A stretch of DNA of 37,953 nucleotides, taken from the NCBI GenBank assembly GCA_945906915.1, contig CAMDSI010000003.1, positions 1 to 37,953 of the forward strand, given 5' to 3'. How positions within the stretch are numbered: position 1 is the first letter of the stretch; each line of letters opens with the position of its first letter. Shown here piece after piece: positions 1-10,060 of the stretch. Origin of the DNA: Spirosoma fluviale (lineage in GTDB: Bacteria > Bacteroidota > Bacteroidia > Cytophagales > Spirosomataceae). A model generated the notes under the pieces. It saw only the letters and a list, made by a program, of their open reading frames with translations, did no database searches and was not told the DNA's origin. A program made the position numbers and the translations under genes.

Positions 1-2480
1 ATAGGATAGACTAAATCGATGCCTAAGATTTTACCAATTCCCGTCAAGCCATAACTAATCTCTTGGTAATTAATTACTTGAGAACTTATGGACGTTTGAA
101 GATAAGCATAACCCACTTTCTCTTTCAAGCCATAAAGGGATAAAAACGCATTTTGGGTAAGGATAAATTTACGCGGTTCCCAGTTAACAAATGCCTTTAA
201 ATGATCTCCAGAGTTCGAAAGCGAATAATAGGGAAGAGCTAAAAAGCTTGATTCACCAGAGGAGACATTCACTTCATTTCCTTTGAAATGCTGATAATCC
301 ACTAACAAAGAGGGTTTATTGATAAAATGAGCTACAGAAACTCGGTAATTAATTTCACCCCAATTAGCTAATGAGATAGACTGAGAAACCTGCAGAGAGA
401 TTTTGTTAAAGGAATCATCTCCAAACGCCTGTTCATAAGCACCCGAAATGGTAGGACCTACCTCATTGGACAATCTTCGAGATCCATTATATCTCCTCCA
501 AGTAGCGAATGGTTGATATCGAACTATAATTGAGCCATAAAGTTGCTTACTAGTGGCAAAGGGAAGACCATTAGACTCAAAACGACGCTCCTTGAAGAAA
601 AAACCATTCTCCTCGTGGTTCACTAAACTAGTCCGTGATCGAAATTCAAGAGTCGAGTTCACATTCCATTTGGCATTCATTTGAACCCTATAAGAAGCCT
701 TAATAAAATCCTTTTGGTATAACTTCAGATAATTTTGAGATAGGAACAAGGCATAATACAGGTTTACAATTTCAGGAACAGGTTCTGTGGAATTGATCTG
801 TTGAATAGAAGATCCACCAGCGACTTGAATAAAACGACGATTCTCATCCCAGTTTCGCTCCAAATAGGCAAATCCATTCCACGCTTTTCGAGAGAAAGCA
901 TAACGAAGATTGAATCCTGTTCCCCAATAATCTGATAATTTGTATGTGTAGCGGTAATCCAAACGTCGACTTAATTGATAACCATCCACCGCATTATAAC
1001 CTGACTGAAAACCACCAAGCGTTAATCTGGCACCTAAACCCTTTTGACCATAGGTATAAACACGACCAGACCAAATATCGCCATAGCGGAATCGAGGCAA
1101 AGCATTGACTGAATCTTTTAAGCGTTTCTTTTCATCTTGAATTGATAAACTATCAGCCTCTTTATACCCTTTTACCTCAGCCTCCGTCAAAGGTACTTGA
1201 CGTTCCGCCTCCCAATATTCTTCTTTTTTAATCGCTGCAGAGGAATCAACCGAGATCGAGTAATCCGAACTAAACTCTTCTTTTACTTCTTTTTTCTCCT
1301 CTTTATCTAATTCTTTAAGCACCTTTTTGAGCTTTTTGCGCGTTATATCTGAGCTCAAAGCTAATTTAGGAGTGGAGATTTTTTCTTTATTTATTTCTTT
1401 CGCCCAATCCTTATGCAAGCGCTCTTCTATAATCGTTGGCTTTACAACATAAGCAGGATTCACCTTAATCGAATATTCCTTCACTTGAGTGATGTAACGA
1501 AAAGTAGCACCAAAGCCCATCGCTTCGAAATTAACATTCACATCATAATTAACCGGCATCCAAACACCTTGAAACAGGGCATTCTGTTGTTGAAACGTAT
1601 AATAGCCCTGCGAATTTCGAAAGGCTAAACTAAACGAATAGATACTCCAAGTATCTTCGACAATGGATAATGTACCTTCAAATAAATCAGAGGAAACTGA
1701 TTTAGGTCTAACCTGTATTTTAGAAACCGTTTGTCCATTCAACTGAAAACTACCCAAGTAAGCAAAAGTATAGTATGAAAAAGCAGAGGCTGAAATAGGA
1801 GAAATCAAGGAGCCCCACACCTTAGGCTGGTAAAAATTAGTTTGAGTAATGCGCAGATTAGGCGCTCCTGAATTTTTTAATACAGCTGGTAGGTTGTTTC
1901 GATTCGAAAGTACTTTCTCCTCGATCTTATTAGGCTTAGTATAAGTGATTTGATTAATTCCCTCTAATACATAAGTGGAGCCTACCTTAATTCCGGCTTC
2001 CTTCTCCATCTTCTTACCGACAAGCGCACTCATCACTTTAGAGATGGAGGTGATTTTCCCAGCACCTTTCACATAACCTTTAGCAGAATACCGATCAATC
2101 TCTTTTAAATGGAACGGAGCCATCGAAATCATCCGACGCATCATACCTATTGCTGGATCTTCTTTTAAACCACCCACATTCACGTCTTGTAATGTGATCG
2201 CTTCTTCTGATAAAATAACATCTAAGGAAAGATCGCCTGATATGGTTAAGCGATGTAATTTAGGAGTATGACCAAGAAACCGAAAAACAACTTCATGTTC
2301 TCCTTTAGGTAAGGTAATAGCATATTTTCCGTCTTCATTCGCCAGCGTACCTCTATTCAAATCATTTACCCATATCGTAGCAAAAGGCATCAATTCGCCC
2401 TTATTAGAACGAACTACACCACTAAGCGTTTGGGCATGAAGACCAATACAAGAGCAAAGAAGTAGAAGAAATAATTTCAT
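1..2480 (-). CDS. DUF5686 / carboxypeptidase-regulatory-like domain outer-membrane protein (3' end truncated by window edge)
   Basis: Manual reverse-strand translation from ATG at 2480 is open to position 1: MKLFLLLLCSCIGLHAQTLSGVVRSNKGELMPFATIWVNDLNRGTLANEDGKYAITLPKGEHEVVFRFLGHTPK... Signal peptide, then CarboxypepD_reg-like N-terminus, then long beta-rich region. Absent from the ORF track because no stop is in the window. Confidence 0.85.
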   Translation of the reverse strand, partial: MKLFLLLLCSCIGLHAQTLSGVVRSNKGELMPFATIWVNDLNRGTLANEDGKYAITLPKGEHEVVFRFLGHTPKLHRLTISGDLSLDVILSEEAITLQDVNVGGLKEDPAIGMMRRMISMAPFHLKEIDRYSAKGYVKGAGKITSISKVMSALVGKKMEKEAGIKVGSTYVLEGINQITYTKPNKIEEKVLSNRNNLPAVLKNSGAPNLRITQTNFYQPKVWGSLISPISASAFSYYTFAYLGSFQLNGQTVSKIQVRPKSVSSDLFEGTLSIVEDTWSIYSFSLAFRNSQGYYTFQQQNALFQGVWMPVNYDVNVNFEAMGFGATFRYITQVKEYSIKVNPAYVVKPTIIEERLHKDWAKEINKEKISTPKLALSSDITRKKLKKVLKELDKEEKKEVKEEFSSDYSISVDSSAAIKKEEYWEAERQVPLTEAEVKGYKEADSLSIQDEKKRLKDSVNALPRFRYGDIWSGRVYTYGQKGLGARLTLGGFQSGYNAVDGYQLSRRLDYRYTYKLSDYWGTGFNLRYAFSRKAWNGFAYLERNWDENRRFIQVAGGSSIQQINSTEPVPEIVNLYYALFLSQNYLKLYQKDFIKASYRVQMNAKWNVNSTLEFRSRTSLVNHEENGFFFKERRFESNGLPFATSKQLYGSIIVRYQPFATWRRYNGSRRLSNEVGPTISGAYEQAFGDDSFNKISLQVSQSISLANWGEINYRVSVAHFINKPSLLVDYQHFKGNEVNVSSGESSFLALPYYSLSNSGDHLKAFVNWEPRKFILTQNAFLSLYGLKEKVGYAYLQTSISSQVINYQEISYGLTGIGKILGIDLVYP

Positions 2481-2505
2481 AACGCAAAATAAAACGAAAC
2501 GTGGG

Positions 2506-2528
2506 TTATCAAATGATAAATTTGATAA
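2506..2528. promoter_or_regulatory. Operator-like perfect inverted repeat TTATCAAAT-GATAA-ATTTGATAA
   Basis: Exact 9-bp inverted repeat with 5-nt spacer in the divergent intergenic region between the DUF5686 gene and the aminotransferase. Confidence 0.5.
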
Positions 2529-2569
2529 ACGGCAGACGATTAACGATAATTAACGTAATTTTACTGCAT

Positions 2570-3772
2570 ATGGCTTACACGCATAGACAACTCTTCCAGA
2601 AATTTATGGCGCCCACATCGGACGCACCTTTGGCATTAGAAATAACCAAAGCGGAAGGTGTATATATGTATGATGCACAGGGGAAATCCTATATGGATTT
2701 AATTTCCGGGATTGCCGTTTCGAACGTAGGTCACAGAAATCCAGCCGTCGTAAAAGCAATAAAAGACCAGGTCGATGCCTATATGCACCTTATGGTGTAT
2801 GGGGAATATATCCAAAGTCCTCAAGTAAAACTCGCAGAAGCCCTAGTAAAATCTACCGGCACAACCCACTTAAATCAAGTCTACTTCACTAATTCAGGAA
2901 CAGAGGCAGTAGAGGGTGCTATGAAATTAGCTAAACGCTACACCGGAAGAACCGAATTCATCTCTTGTTTCAATGCTTACCACGGTGCTAGCCAAGGAGC
3001 ATTGTCCATCGCAGGGGATGAGAATTTCAAGAATGCTTTTCGTCCTTTGTTGCCTGATATTCGCCACATTCACCATGGCTGCATTGCTAATCTGTCTAAA
3101 ATAACCAATAAAACGGCGGCGGTAGTGATCGAAATTGTAGCAGGAGAGGCCGGCGTCAAAACTGCACCAGCCGCTTATTTTCAAGCTTTACGCAAGCGAT
3201 GTACTGAAACTGGATCCTTATTAATTATTGATGAAATTCAATCGGGTTTCGGGAGAACAGGAACTTTCTGGGCTTTTCAAGCCATGGACATTATCCCAGA
3301 TATTTTACTAACAGCTAAAGGAATGGGGGGAGGAATGCCCATTGGCGCTTTTTTAGCGAATGATGAAGTGATGAAGACCTTAAGTTTTGAGCCCGTACTG
3401 GGCCATATTACCACTTTTGGAGGACATCCAGTTTCCTGCGCTGCCTCACTAGCTACTTTACACTACATTCTTGAAGAAGGATTAATGGATGAAATTCCAA
3501 CTAAAAACGATCTTTTCAAGAGTTTATTAAAACACCCCATCATTCATGAGGTACGCGGCATAGGATTCATGCTAGCGGTCGAAATGAAAGATTTTAAAAC
3601 GGTCAAAGCCGTTATAGATGAATGTATCCTTCAAGGATTAATCACAGATTGGTTCCTATTCTGCGATAATTCACTTCGAATTGCCCCTCCTTTGACCATC
3701 ACAGAAGAGGAAATAAAAATAGCCTGCAACATCTTGTTACAGGCTATGAATAAAGTCTACGCGCCAGATTAA
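2570..3772 (+). CDS. Class-III PLP-dependent aminotransferase (aspartate/acetylornithine aminotransferase family)
   Basis: ORF 2501..3772; start placed at ATG 2570 (MAYTHRQLFQKFMAPTSDAP...). Contains NSGTEAVEGAMKLAKRYTGR, IIDEIQSGFGRTG and LTAKGMGGGMPIGAF (PLP lysine). Confidence 0.88.
   Translation: MAYTHRQLFQKFMAPTSDAPLALEITKAEGVYMYDAQGKSYMDLISGIAVSNVGHRNPAVVKAIKDQVDAYMHLMVYGEYIQSPQVKLAEALVKSTGTTHLNQVYFTNSGTEAVEGAMKLAKRYTGRTEFISCFNAYHGASQGALSIAGDENFKNAFRPLLPDIRHIHHGCIANLSKITNKTAAVVIEIVAGEAGVKTAPAAYFQALRKRCTETGSLLIIDEIQSGFGRTGTFWAFQAMDIIPDILLTAKGMGGGMPIGAFLANDEVMKTLSFEPVLGHITTFGGHPVSCAASLATLHYILEEGLMDEIPTKNDLFKSLLKHPIIHEVRGIGFMLAVEMKDFKTVKAVIDECILQGLITDWFLFCDNSLRIAPPLTITEEEIKIACNILLQAMNKVYAPD
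3714..3745 (-). terminator. Rho-independent terminator for trxA, inside the 3' coding end of the aminotransferase
   Basis: AGCCTG-c-AACA-tct-TGTT-a-CAGGCT hairpin (3721-3745) followed on the minus strand by ATTTTTATTT. Confidence 0.6.
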
Positions 3773-4092
3773 GCGTGCTTCAATAAAGTTTCAGCTAAAA
3801 CAGACTTCGGGATATTTCCTCCTACAAGACGCTCTACCATTTCACCGTTCTTAAACACCATTAAAGTAGGAATAGAACGAATACCTAGTGACGCAGGTAC
3901 CGATGAATTTTGATCTACATTCATTTTTGCCACAATCGCCTGACCTTCAACATCTCCTGCTAATTCCTCTACGATCGGTCCGATCATCTTACATGGGCCA
4001 CACCATTCTGCCCAAAAATCTACTAAAACTGGTGTATCAGTGCCGATTAACTCTTGAAAATTAGCATCTGTTGCCTCTACGTATTTTCCCAT
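3769..4092 (-). CDS. trxA: Thioredoxin
   Basis: 107 aa with PVLVDFWAEWCGPCKMIGPIVEEL (WCGPC). Confidence 0.95.
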   Translation of the reverse strand: MGKYVEATDANFQELIGTDTPVLVDFWAEWCGPCKMIGPIVEELAGDVEGQAIVAKMNVDQNSSVPASLGIRSIPTLMVFKNGEMVERLVGGNIPKSVLAETLLKHA

Positions 4093-4121
4093 TGTTTGAT
4101 ATATTTTATAAAATTCAAAAT

Positions 4122-4155
4122 TAAAACAAAACCGGGATAAGAATTAGTTCCCGGT
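4122..4155 (-). terminator. Rho-independent terminator downstream of dnaE
   Basis: ACCGGGA (4131-4137)/TCCCGGT (4149-4155) stem, followed on the minus strand by TTTTGTTTTAA. Confidence 0.6.
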
Positions 4156-4164
4156 AAAAAATAT

Positions 4165-7100
4165 TTACGAAATTAATCGAAAGCCCACATTCTCAAGTTC
4201 TCTGAGCTCAGAAATCAAGCCCTTAGTAATTGAAACCTGCATTTTACGCGAAAGAAAATCCATTCCTATTTTCTCTTGATCGTCATAAACCTCAATAGTT
4301 AATTTCTTTTCTCCCTTATTACGCTCTAAGGTTTCCTGCAATAAATCCAATAAGCCAGGATTTAGTTGATTCAATTCTAAACGCAATTTGATTTCTTTCG
4401 TACGATCACTTAAGATTTCGGATAATAATTCAATAGACTGAATCTTGAACACCATTTGATCCATGTGTCGATTCTTTAATTGATAAGAACCATTAATATA
4501 CAAAAGACGATCTAGAGCTATAAAGCGCTCGAACTGGATGTAATCCTTCGAAAATAAGGCAAACTCATAATTACCTGCGTAATCCTCCAGGGTGAAAATC
4601 ATAAATTGATTGCCATTTCCAGAAGTCCGCACATTAACTTTAGTGACGATCCCTGCAAAAGATTGAGCTACGTTAGGACGGGATTCAAGTTGTCCAGTAT
4701 GTGAATTGCAAAAATTAGAAATTTCGGTTTTATAATCATCCAAAGGATGCCCAGAAATATAAACGCCCACCACTTCCTTCTCATTTTTCAATTGTTCCAT
4801 GACAGACCATGGTTCAGAAGTAGGAATGCGTGGTTTTGCTATATCATTTCCCGTTCCTGCACCTAATTCCCCAAAAAGGGACGCCGTAGCAGATGCCTTC
4901 AATTCACTCATTTTAGAGGCAAAACGCACAATTTTTTCAATGAAGTTGGTATTATCTTGCGGATCTACAGCAAAATAATGAGAACGCTGGACTTCCGGGA
5001 AGCAATCAAAAGCACCGGCAAAAGCGAGTGATTCTAAACTCTTCTTATTTACTTGGCGTACATTAATGCGCGAAACAAAATCAAAAATATCCTTGTATTC
5101 CCCATTTTTCATACGCTCCTCTACAATCGCATCGACTGCTGCTTCACCCACGCCTTTAATGGCAGCTAAGCCAAAACGTATTTGGCCTTTCTTATTGACC
5201 GCAAATGAGCGAGACGATTCATTCACATCTGGAACTAGTAAACTTAATCCCATTCGCTTACACTCATCCATAAAGAAAGTGATCTTCTCTATGTTGCCTA
5301 ACGAGTTCGAAAGCACCGCCGACATAAATTCTGGAGGGTAGTTTGCTTTTAGGTAACCTGTTTGGTAAGCCACTAATCCATAGCAAGTTGAGTGCGATTT
5401 GTTAAAGGCATATTGAGCAAAAGCTTCCCAGTCAGTCCAAATTTTATCTAGCTTATCCACTGGATGATTATTCGCTGCTCCACCTTCCATAAACTTGCCC
5501 TTCATCTTATCGATTGTGGCCTTGTCCTTCTTACCCATGGCCTTGCGAAGCACATCAGCATCTCCCTTCGTGAAATTGGCTATCTTCTGAGAAAGAAGCA
5601 TTACTTGCTCTTGGTAGACCGTAATACCGTAGGTATCACTTAAATACTCTTCCATTACTGGCAAATCGTATTCAATCTTTTCTCTTCCGTGCTTGCGAGC
5701 AATGTAATTAGGAATGTAGACCATCGGCCCTGGACGGAATAGGGCGTTCATCGCAATTAAATCAGAGAACTGATCGGGTTTTAGATCACGTAGGTGCTTC
5801 TGCATTCCCGGGGATTCAAACTGGAAAGTACCGTTCGTTTCTGCCCTTTGATATAATTCAAAAGTAAGCTGATCATCTAAAGGTAAATCATCTAAAATGA
5901 TCGTCTCATTATGATTTTGTTTAATTAAGCGAACAGACTCTTTTAAAATGGAGAGGGTTTTCAGTCCCAAAAAATCCATCTTAATCACACCTGCATTCTC
6001 AATCACGGAGCCATCATACTGGGTAATTAAGAGATTAACATCTTTAGAGGTGGCAACAGGCAAAATATCAGTTAAATCAGAGGGGGCAATAATGATTCCT
6101 GCCGCGTGAATACCGGTTCCACGCACAGAACCTTCTAAAACGAGTGCATTCTCAATTACCGTTGAAGGTAATCCTCCTGCTACCTTTATGCGTCTTAGCT
6201 CTTTCACTTGTTCTAATTCCTCCGAATTCAAACCTTCCTTATCGGCTAAACTATTATCTCCTGTAAGTGCCGCATTAAAAATACGTTCTAAGGTAATTTT
6301 GGGTTTATCCGGAACGAGTTTCGCTAACGCATTCGATTCCTGTAAGGGGAGGTCTAAAACGCGTGAAACGTCCTTAATGGACATTTTAGCGGCCATCGTA
6401 CCATAAGTGGCAATATGCGCTACTTGATTTTTACCGTATTTATCGACCACATAGTCGATTACTTTTTGGCGGCCTTCATCATCAAAGTCCGTATCAATAT
6501 CGGGCAAGGACTTCCGATCGGGATTCAAGAAACGCTCGAAAAGGAGATTATATTTAATCGGGTCAATGTTCGTAATCCCTAAACAATAGGCAACTACCGA
6601 ACCAGCCGCAGAACCACGACCAGGTCCCACATAAACGCCTAAATCACGACCAGCTTGAATAAAATCAGCTACAATCAAAAAATAACCTGCAAATCCCATC
6701 GTCTTAATTGTATGCAATTCAAATCGCAAACGTTCTTCGACAACTTGATCAATATCGATGTAGCGCCTCTTTGCGCCCTCCATCGTTAAATGCTCAAGGA
6801 AATCATCTTGATTTAGGAAAGTGGATGGAATTACGAAATTAGGTAATAAAACATCCTTCTCTAGCTTCAAGGTTTCCACCTTACCCACAATCTCATTCGT
6901 ATTATCAATTGCCTCTGGTATATGTGACCAAAGCTTCGTCATCTCCTCCGTCGTCTTGAAGTAGAATTGATCATTATAGAAAGCAAAGCGCTTTCCTTTC
7001 ATATCAAAATCACCTTCAATATCTTTATAAGTAGGAGTGGCCTGCTTTTCACCTGTATTAATACAAAGCAAAATATCGTGCGCATTAGCATCTTTTTGGT

Positions 7101-7731
7101 CCAAATAATGGCTATCATTCGACGCAATCACCTTTACATTATACTTCTTCGCAAAACGAAGTAACACCTCATTCACCGTTTGTTGTTCCGGAATAAAGTG
7201 ATTCTGAACCTCGATATAATAATCTTCACCAAATAAATCCAACCACCATTTAAACTCCTTTTCCGCTGCGTCCTCTCCATCACGCAAAATAGCTTGAGGC
7301 ACTGAAGCGCCTAAGCAGCAAGTCGTTGCAATTAAGCCTTTATGGTATTTTAACACCAATTCCTTGTCAATCCGGGGGTATTTCGAATACATTCCCTCCA
7401 TGAAACCCAAAGAACTTAATTTGACCAAATTCTGGTATCCTTCCGGATTCTTGGCTAAAAACAGTTGGTGGTAACGTTTATCCTTTAATTCTTTTGTAAA
7501 AACCTGCTTATGGCGATCATTCACTAAATAAAACTCACAACCCACAATCGGTTTAACACCTTGCTTACCCGCTTCCGCCACGAATTGAAATACCCCAAAC
7601 ATATTCCCATGATCTGTAATAGCCACAGCGGGCATATTATCTTCTTTCGCCTTTTTAAACATAGACGAAATCTTAGACGCACCATCTAAGAGTGAAAACT
7701 GGGAATGGTTGTGCAAATGCGAAAATTGCAT
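4165..7731 (-). CDS. dnaE: DNA polymerase III subunit alpha
   Basis: 1188 aa; N-terminal PHP motif HLHNHSQFSLLDGA; VGPGRGSAAGSVVAYCLGITNIDPI; LPDIDTDFDDEGR; FNKSHSTCYGLVAYQTGYLK. Confidence 0.97.
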   Translation of the reverse strand: MQFSHLHNHSQFSLLDGASKISSMFKKAKEDNMPAVAITDHGNMFGVFQFVAEAGKQGVKPIVGCEFYLVNDRHKQVFTKELKDKRYHQLFLAKNPEGYQNLVKLSSLGFMEGMYSKYPRIDKELVLKYHKGLIATTCCLGASVPQAILRDGEDAAEKEFKWWLDLFGEDYYIEVQNHFIPEQQTVNEVLLRFAKKYNVKVIASNDSHYLDQKDANAHDILLCINTGEKQATPTYKDIEGDFDMKGKRFAFYNDQFYFKTTEEMTKLWSHIPEAIDNTNEIVGKVETLKLEKDVLLPNFVIPSTFLNQDDFLEHLTMEGAKRRYIDIDQVVEERLRFELHTIKTMGFAGYFLIVADFIQAGRDLGVYVGPGRGSAAGSVVAYCLGITNIDPIKYNLLFERFLNPDRKSLPDIDTDFDDEGRQKVIDYVVDKYGKNQVAHIATYGTMAAKMSIKDVSRVLDLPLQESNALAKLVPDKPKITLERIFNAALTGDNSLADKEGLNSEELEQVKELRRIKVAGGLPSTVIENALVLEGSVRGTGIHAAGIIIAPSDLTDILPVATSKDVNLLITQYDGSVIENAGVIKMDFLGLKTLSILKESVRLIKQNHNETIILDDLPLDDQLTFELYQRAETNGTFQFESPGMQKHLRDLKPDQFSDLIAMNALFRPGPMVYIPNYIARKHGREKIEYDLPVMEEYLSDTYGITVYQEQVMLLSQKIANFTKGDADVLRKAMGKKDKATIDKMKGKFMEGGAANNHPVDKLDKIWTDWEAFAQYAFNKSHSTCYGLVAYQTGYLKANYPPEFMSAVLSNSLGNIEKITFFMDECKRMGLSLLVPDVNESSRSFAVNKKGQIRFGLAAIKGVGEAAVDAIVEERMKNGEYKDIFDFVSRINVRQVNKKSLESLAFAGAFDCFPEVQRSHYFAVDPQDNTNFIEKIVRFASKMSELKASATASLFGELGAGTGNDIAKPRIPTSEPWSVMEQLKNEKEVVGVYISGHPLDDYKTEISNFCNSHTGQLESRPNVAQSFAGIVTKVNVRTSGNGNQFMIFTLEDYAGNYEFALFSKDYIQFERFIALDRLLYINGSYQLKNRHMDQMVFKIQSIELLSEILSDRTKEIKLRLELNQLNPGLLDLLQETLERNKGEKKLTIEVYDDQEKIGMDFLSRKMQVSITKGLISELRELENVGFRLIS

Positions 7732-7737
7732 AGGGGT

Positions 7738-8421
7738 TTATTCTTTTATAAAAGGTTCTTTTTCAAAAAATACAGCATTCATGAAATCTAAATAAGGTTT
7801 TAATACCTTCGCATCAGAAATCAGCTGTTTAGTAAACATCGGGTTACAGACATCTTCATCTGTATATTTTTTCCAAAAAAACAATTGTTTCTTCTTCAAT
7901 AACTCCGCGTCAGCATGGTCTGTATCGTATCCTTTAGGGATTCTAACTAAACTTTCACCCACTTCCTCACCAAAAACAGCCACAAATTTCGGATTCTTAA
8001 TGATTTTACGTAATCCTGCCGCATTATAATCAATCTCTTGACGATAAGCAGCTAATTGCTCTGGACTAGGAGAGTACATTCCACCACCTAAAAATGACGC
8101 TCCATTCGGCTCAATATGTACATAATAGTCCATCAATCCGGACTTTCGCCCACCTTCTGAAAAACTAGCTGAAAACCAGGTCTTATAAGGTTCTTTATTT
8201 TTAGAGAATCGAACGTCCCGGTAAATGCGGTAGGAGCAATGCTTTAACAAAACACCATCCATATTCTCAAAATCTGCAAACTCGGTAATCAATTCAGTGG
8301 TCCACGCATCAAATCCTTTTTTCTCCTTTTCATAGATAGCCTTGTTTTCGGCAAACCATTCCCGTGAATTGTTCACACGAAGGTCACGCAAAAAGGCCAA
8401 AAGGCTTAGAGAAAGAGGCAT
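7738..8421 (-). CDS. DUF2461 domain-containing protein
   Basis: 227 aa; LLAFLRDLRVNNSREWFAENKAIYE and YRIYRDVRFSKNKEPYKTWFSASF are typical of DUF2461 (TIGR02453). Confidence 0.85.
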   Translation of the reverse strand: MPLSLSLLAFLRDLRVNNSREWFAENKAIYEKEKKGFDAWTTELITEFADFENMDGVLLKHCSYRIYRDVRFSKNKEPYKTWFSASFSEGGRKSGLMDYYVHIEPNGASFLGGGMYSPSPEQLAAYRQEIDYNAAGLRKIIKNPKFVAVFGEEVGESLVRIPKGYDTDHADAELLKKKQLFFWKKYTDEDVCNPMFTKQLISDAKVLKPYLDFMNAVFFEKEPFIKE

Positions 8422-8487
8422 GAAAACGGGGATGAAAATGTAAAAACGAATTTAGCGAATTTAGCTCGAATGCCCAAGCGCAAATCC

Positions 8488-8519
8488 TTTGGAGTTACGG
8501 TCTATTTTATTGATTTTTG
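8488..8519 (+). promoter_or_regulatory. Predicted Bacteroidota-type promoter of trpS (TTTG-N20-GATTTTTG)
   Basis: TTTG 8488-8491 and GATTTTTG 8512-8519 (one mismatch to TAnnTTTG), 20 nt upstream of ATG 8540. Confidence 0.45.
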
Positions 8520-8539
8520 CATAAATTATAATTAAAGCC

Positions 8540-9511
8540 ATGCGGATATTAACGGGCATACAAGCCTCTGGAAAGCCCCATTTAGGAAATATATTAGGTG
8601 CCATCATGCCTGCCATCGAGCTTTCAAAGCAAGCAGGTAATGAATCTTTTTTATTTATCGCGGATTTACACACCCTAACGTCCCTAAAAGACGGCGAAAG
8701 TATTAGAAATAATACGTTGTCTATAGCGGCAGCTTGGTTAGCCTTTGGCTTTGATACAGAAAAGAATTACTTCTACCGTCAATCTCAATTAGCCCCTTAC
8801 CACACCGAATTGATGTGGTATTTAAATTGCTTCACGCCATTTCCGATGTTGGCAAATGCACATAGCTTTAAAGATAAATCAGATAAATTATCTGACGTAA
8901 ATGCCGGTTTATTCACTTACCCCGTTTTACAAGCTGCAGATATTGTTTTATATGATGCGCATATTATTCCGGTAGGTAAGGACCAAAGACAACACATCGA
9001 AATGACCCGCGATATCGCCAATTCCGTGAATAAGCGATATAATAAAGAAATTTTTGTTTTACCAGAAGCGCGAATTAATGAAGACGTAATGACCATTCCT
9101 GGCCTAGACGGCGCTAAAATGAGCAAGTCATTAAATAACTACATTGATATCTTCTTACCAGAAAAGGATTTATTAAAGCAAATCAAGAAAATTGTCACTG
9201 ACACGACCCCTTTAGAAGAACCGAAGGATCCTTCCACCGATATTACCTTCAAACTATATCAATTAATGGCTTCACCAGCCCAAGTGGCAGAAATGCGTGC
9301 TAATTACCAAGCGGGTGGTTATGGCTATGGTCATGCAAAACAAGCATTGCATGAACTAATGCTCGGCTATTTTAAAGAGGCGAGAGAGAAATTTGACTAT
9401 TTCATTGCTCACCCAGAAATCATTGAAGAAAAACTAGCGATAGGGGAGCAAAAAGTACAGCCGATTGCAGAAGCTACCATCAAACGCATCAGATCTGAAT
9501 TTAAGTTCTAA
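8540..9511 (+). CDS. trpS: Tryptophan--tRNA ligase
   Basis: 323 aa; MRILTGIQASGKPHLGNILGAI (HIGH-like) and GLDGAKMSKSLNNYI (KMSKS). Confidence 0.96.
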   Translation: MRILTGIQASGKPHLGNILGAIMPAIELSKQAGNESFLFIADLHTLTSLKDGESIRNNTLSIAAAWLAFGFDTEKNYFYRQSQLAPYHTELMWYLNCFTPFPMLANAHSFKDKSDKLSDVNAGLFTYPVLQAADIVLYDAHIIPVGKDQRQHIEMTRDIANSVNKRYNKEIFVLPEARINEDVMTIPGLDGAKMSKSLNNYIDIFLPEKDLLKQIKKIVTDTTPLEEPKDPSTDITFKLYQLMASPAQVAEMRANYQAGGYGYGHAKQALHELMLGYFKEAREKFDYFIAHPEIIEEKLAIGEQKVQPIAEATIKRIRSEFKF

Positions 9512-9514
9512 GCT

Positions 9515-10060
9515 ATGTTTCCATCCTGGGATGCTGATCTATTTAAGTTCCTTAACGAGGCGCATCAGCCTTGGTTAGATGGACCTATGGAAATAATATC
9601 AGGCAAATTAACCTGGATTCCCTTATATACCCTCCTAATCTATTATTTGTATAAGGAATTTAGACAAGCTGCTTGGAAAGCGATTGTTTATTTACTTTCG
9701 ACTATTCTCTTGGCTGATCAATTCAGTTCTAGTCTACTAAAACCTCTCTTTAAGCGATTAAGACCCTGTCATGTAGAAGAATTCCAATCTTGGATACATT
9801 TACCTGATGGATGCGGGGGAATGTATGGATTTTGCTCCTCACATGCGGCTAATGCTTTTGCAGTAGCAATAGGCTTTTATTTGCTTACAAAAAACAAAGT
9901 TGCAGGTGCTGCCTTGGTACTTTGGGCTACACTAATATCTTACAGCCGAATCTATTTAGGCGCACATTATCCCTTAGATGTCATCGCGGGAGCTTTTGTG
10001 GGTGGAATAGGAGCGTGGCTACTATTTCAAGTTTTCTTGAGATTCACTAAAAAGTCGTAA
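9515..10060 (+). CDS. PAP2-family phosphatase
   Basis: 181 aa; KPLFKRLRPCH, GFCSSHAANAFA and SRIYLGAHYPLDVIAGA (three-part PAP2 signature). Confidence 0.9.
   Translation: MFPSWDADLFKFLNEAHQPWLDGPMEIISGKLTWIPLYTLLIYYLYKEFRQAAWKAIVYLLSTILLADQFSSSLLKPLFKRLRPCHVEEFQSWIHLPDGCGGMYGFCSSHAANAFAVAIGFYLLTKNKVAGAALVLWATLISYSRIYLGAHYPLDVIAGAFVGGIGAWLLFQVFLRFTKKS

Noticed and set aside
1413-1628. ORF-track 71-aa plus-strand ORF
   Set aside because: Lies antisense within the open DUF5686 coding frame, with no recognisable features.
2501-2569. GTG-initiated N-terminal extension of the aminotransferase
   Set aside because: It translates through an inverted repeat and direct repeats; the family-like N-terminus begins at ATG 2570.
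2927-3184. Minus-strand 85-aa ORF
   Set aside because: Antisense to the aminotransferase, no family signal.
5066-7164. Plus-strand ORFs 5066-5341, 6188-6406, 6967-7164
   Set aside because: Entirely antisense to dnaE, which is strongly supported.
8451-8466. Short GAATTTAGC direct repeat before trpS
   Set aside because: Two 9-bp copies in AT-rich sequence; too little to distinguish from chance.
8461-9126. Minus-strand ORFs 8461-8673 and 8917-9126
   Set aside because: Antisense to trpS and its promoter.
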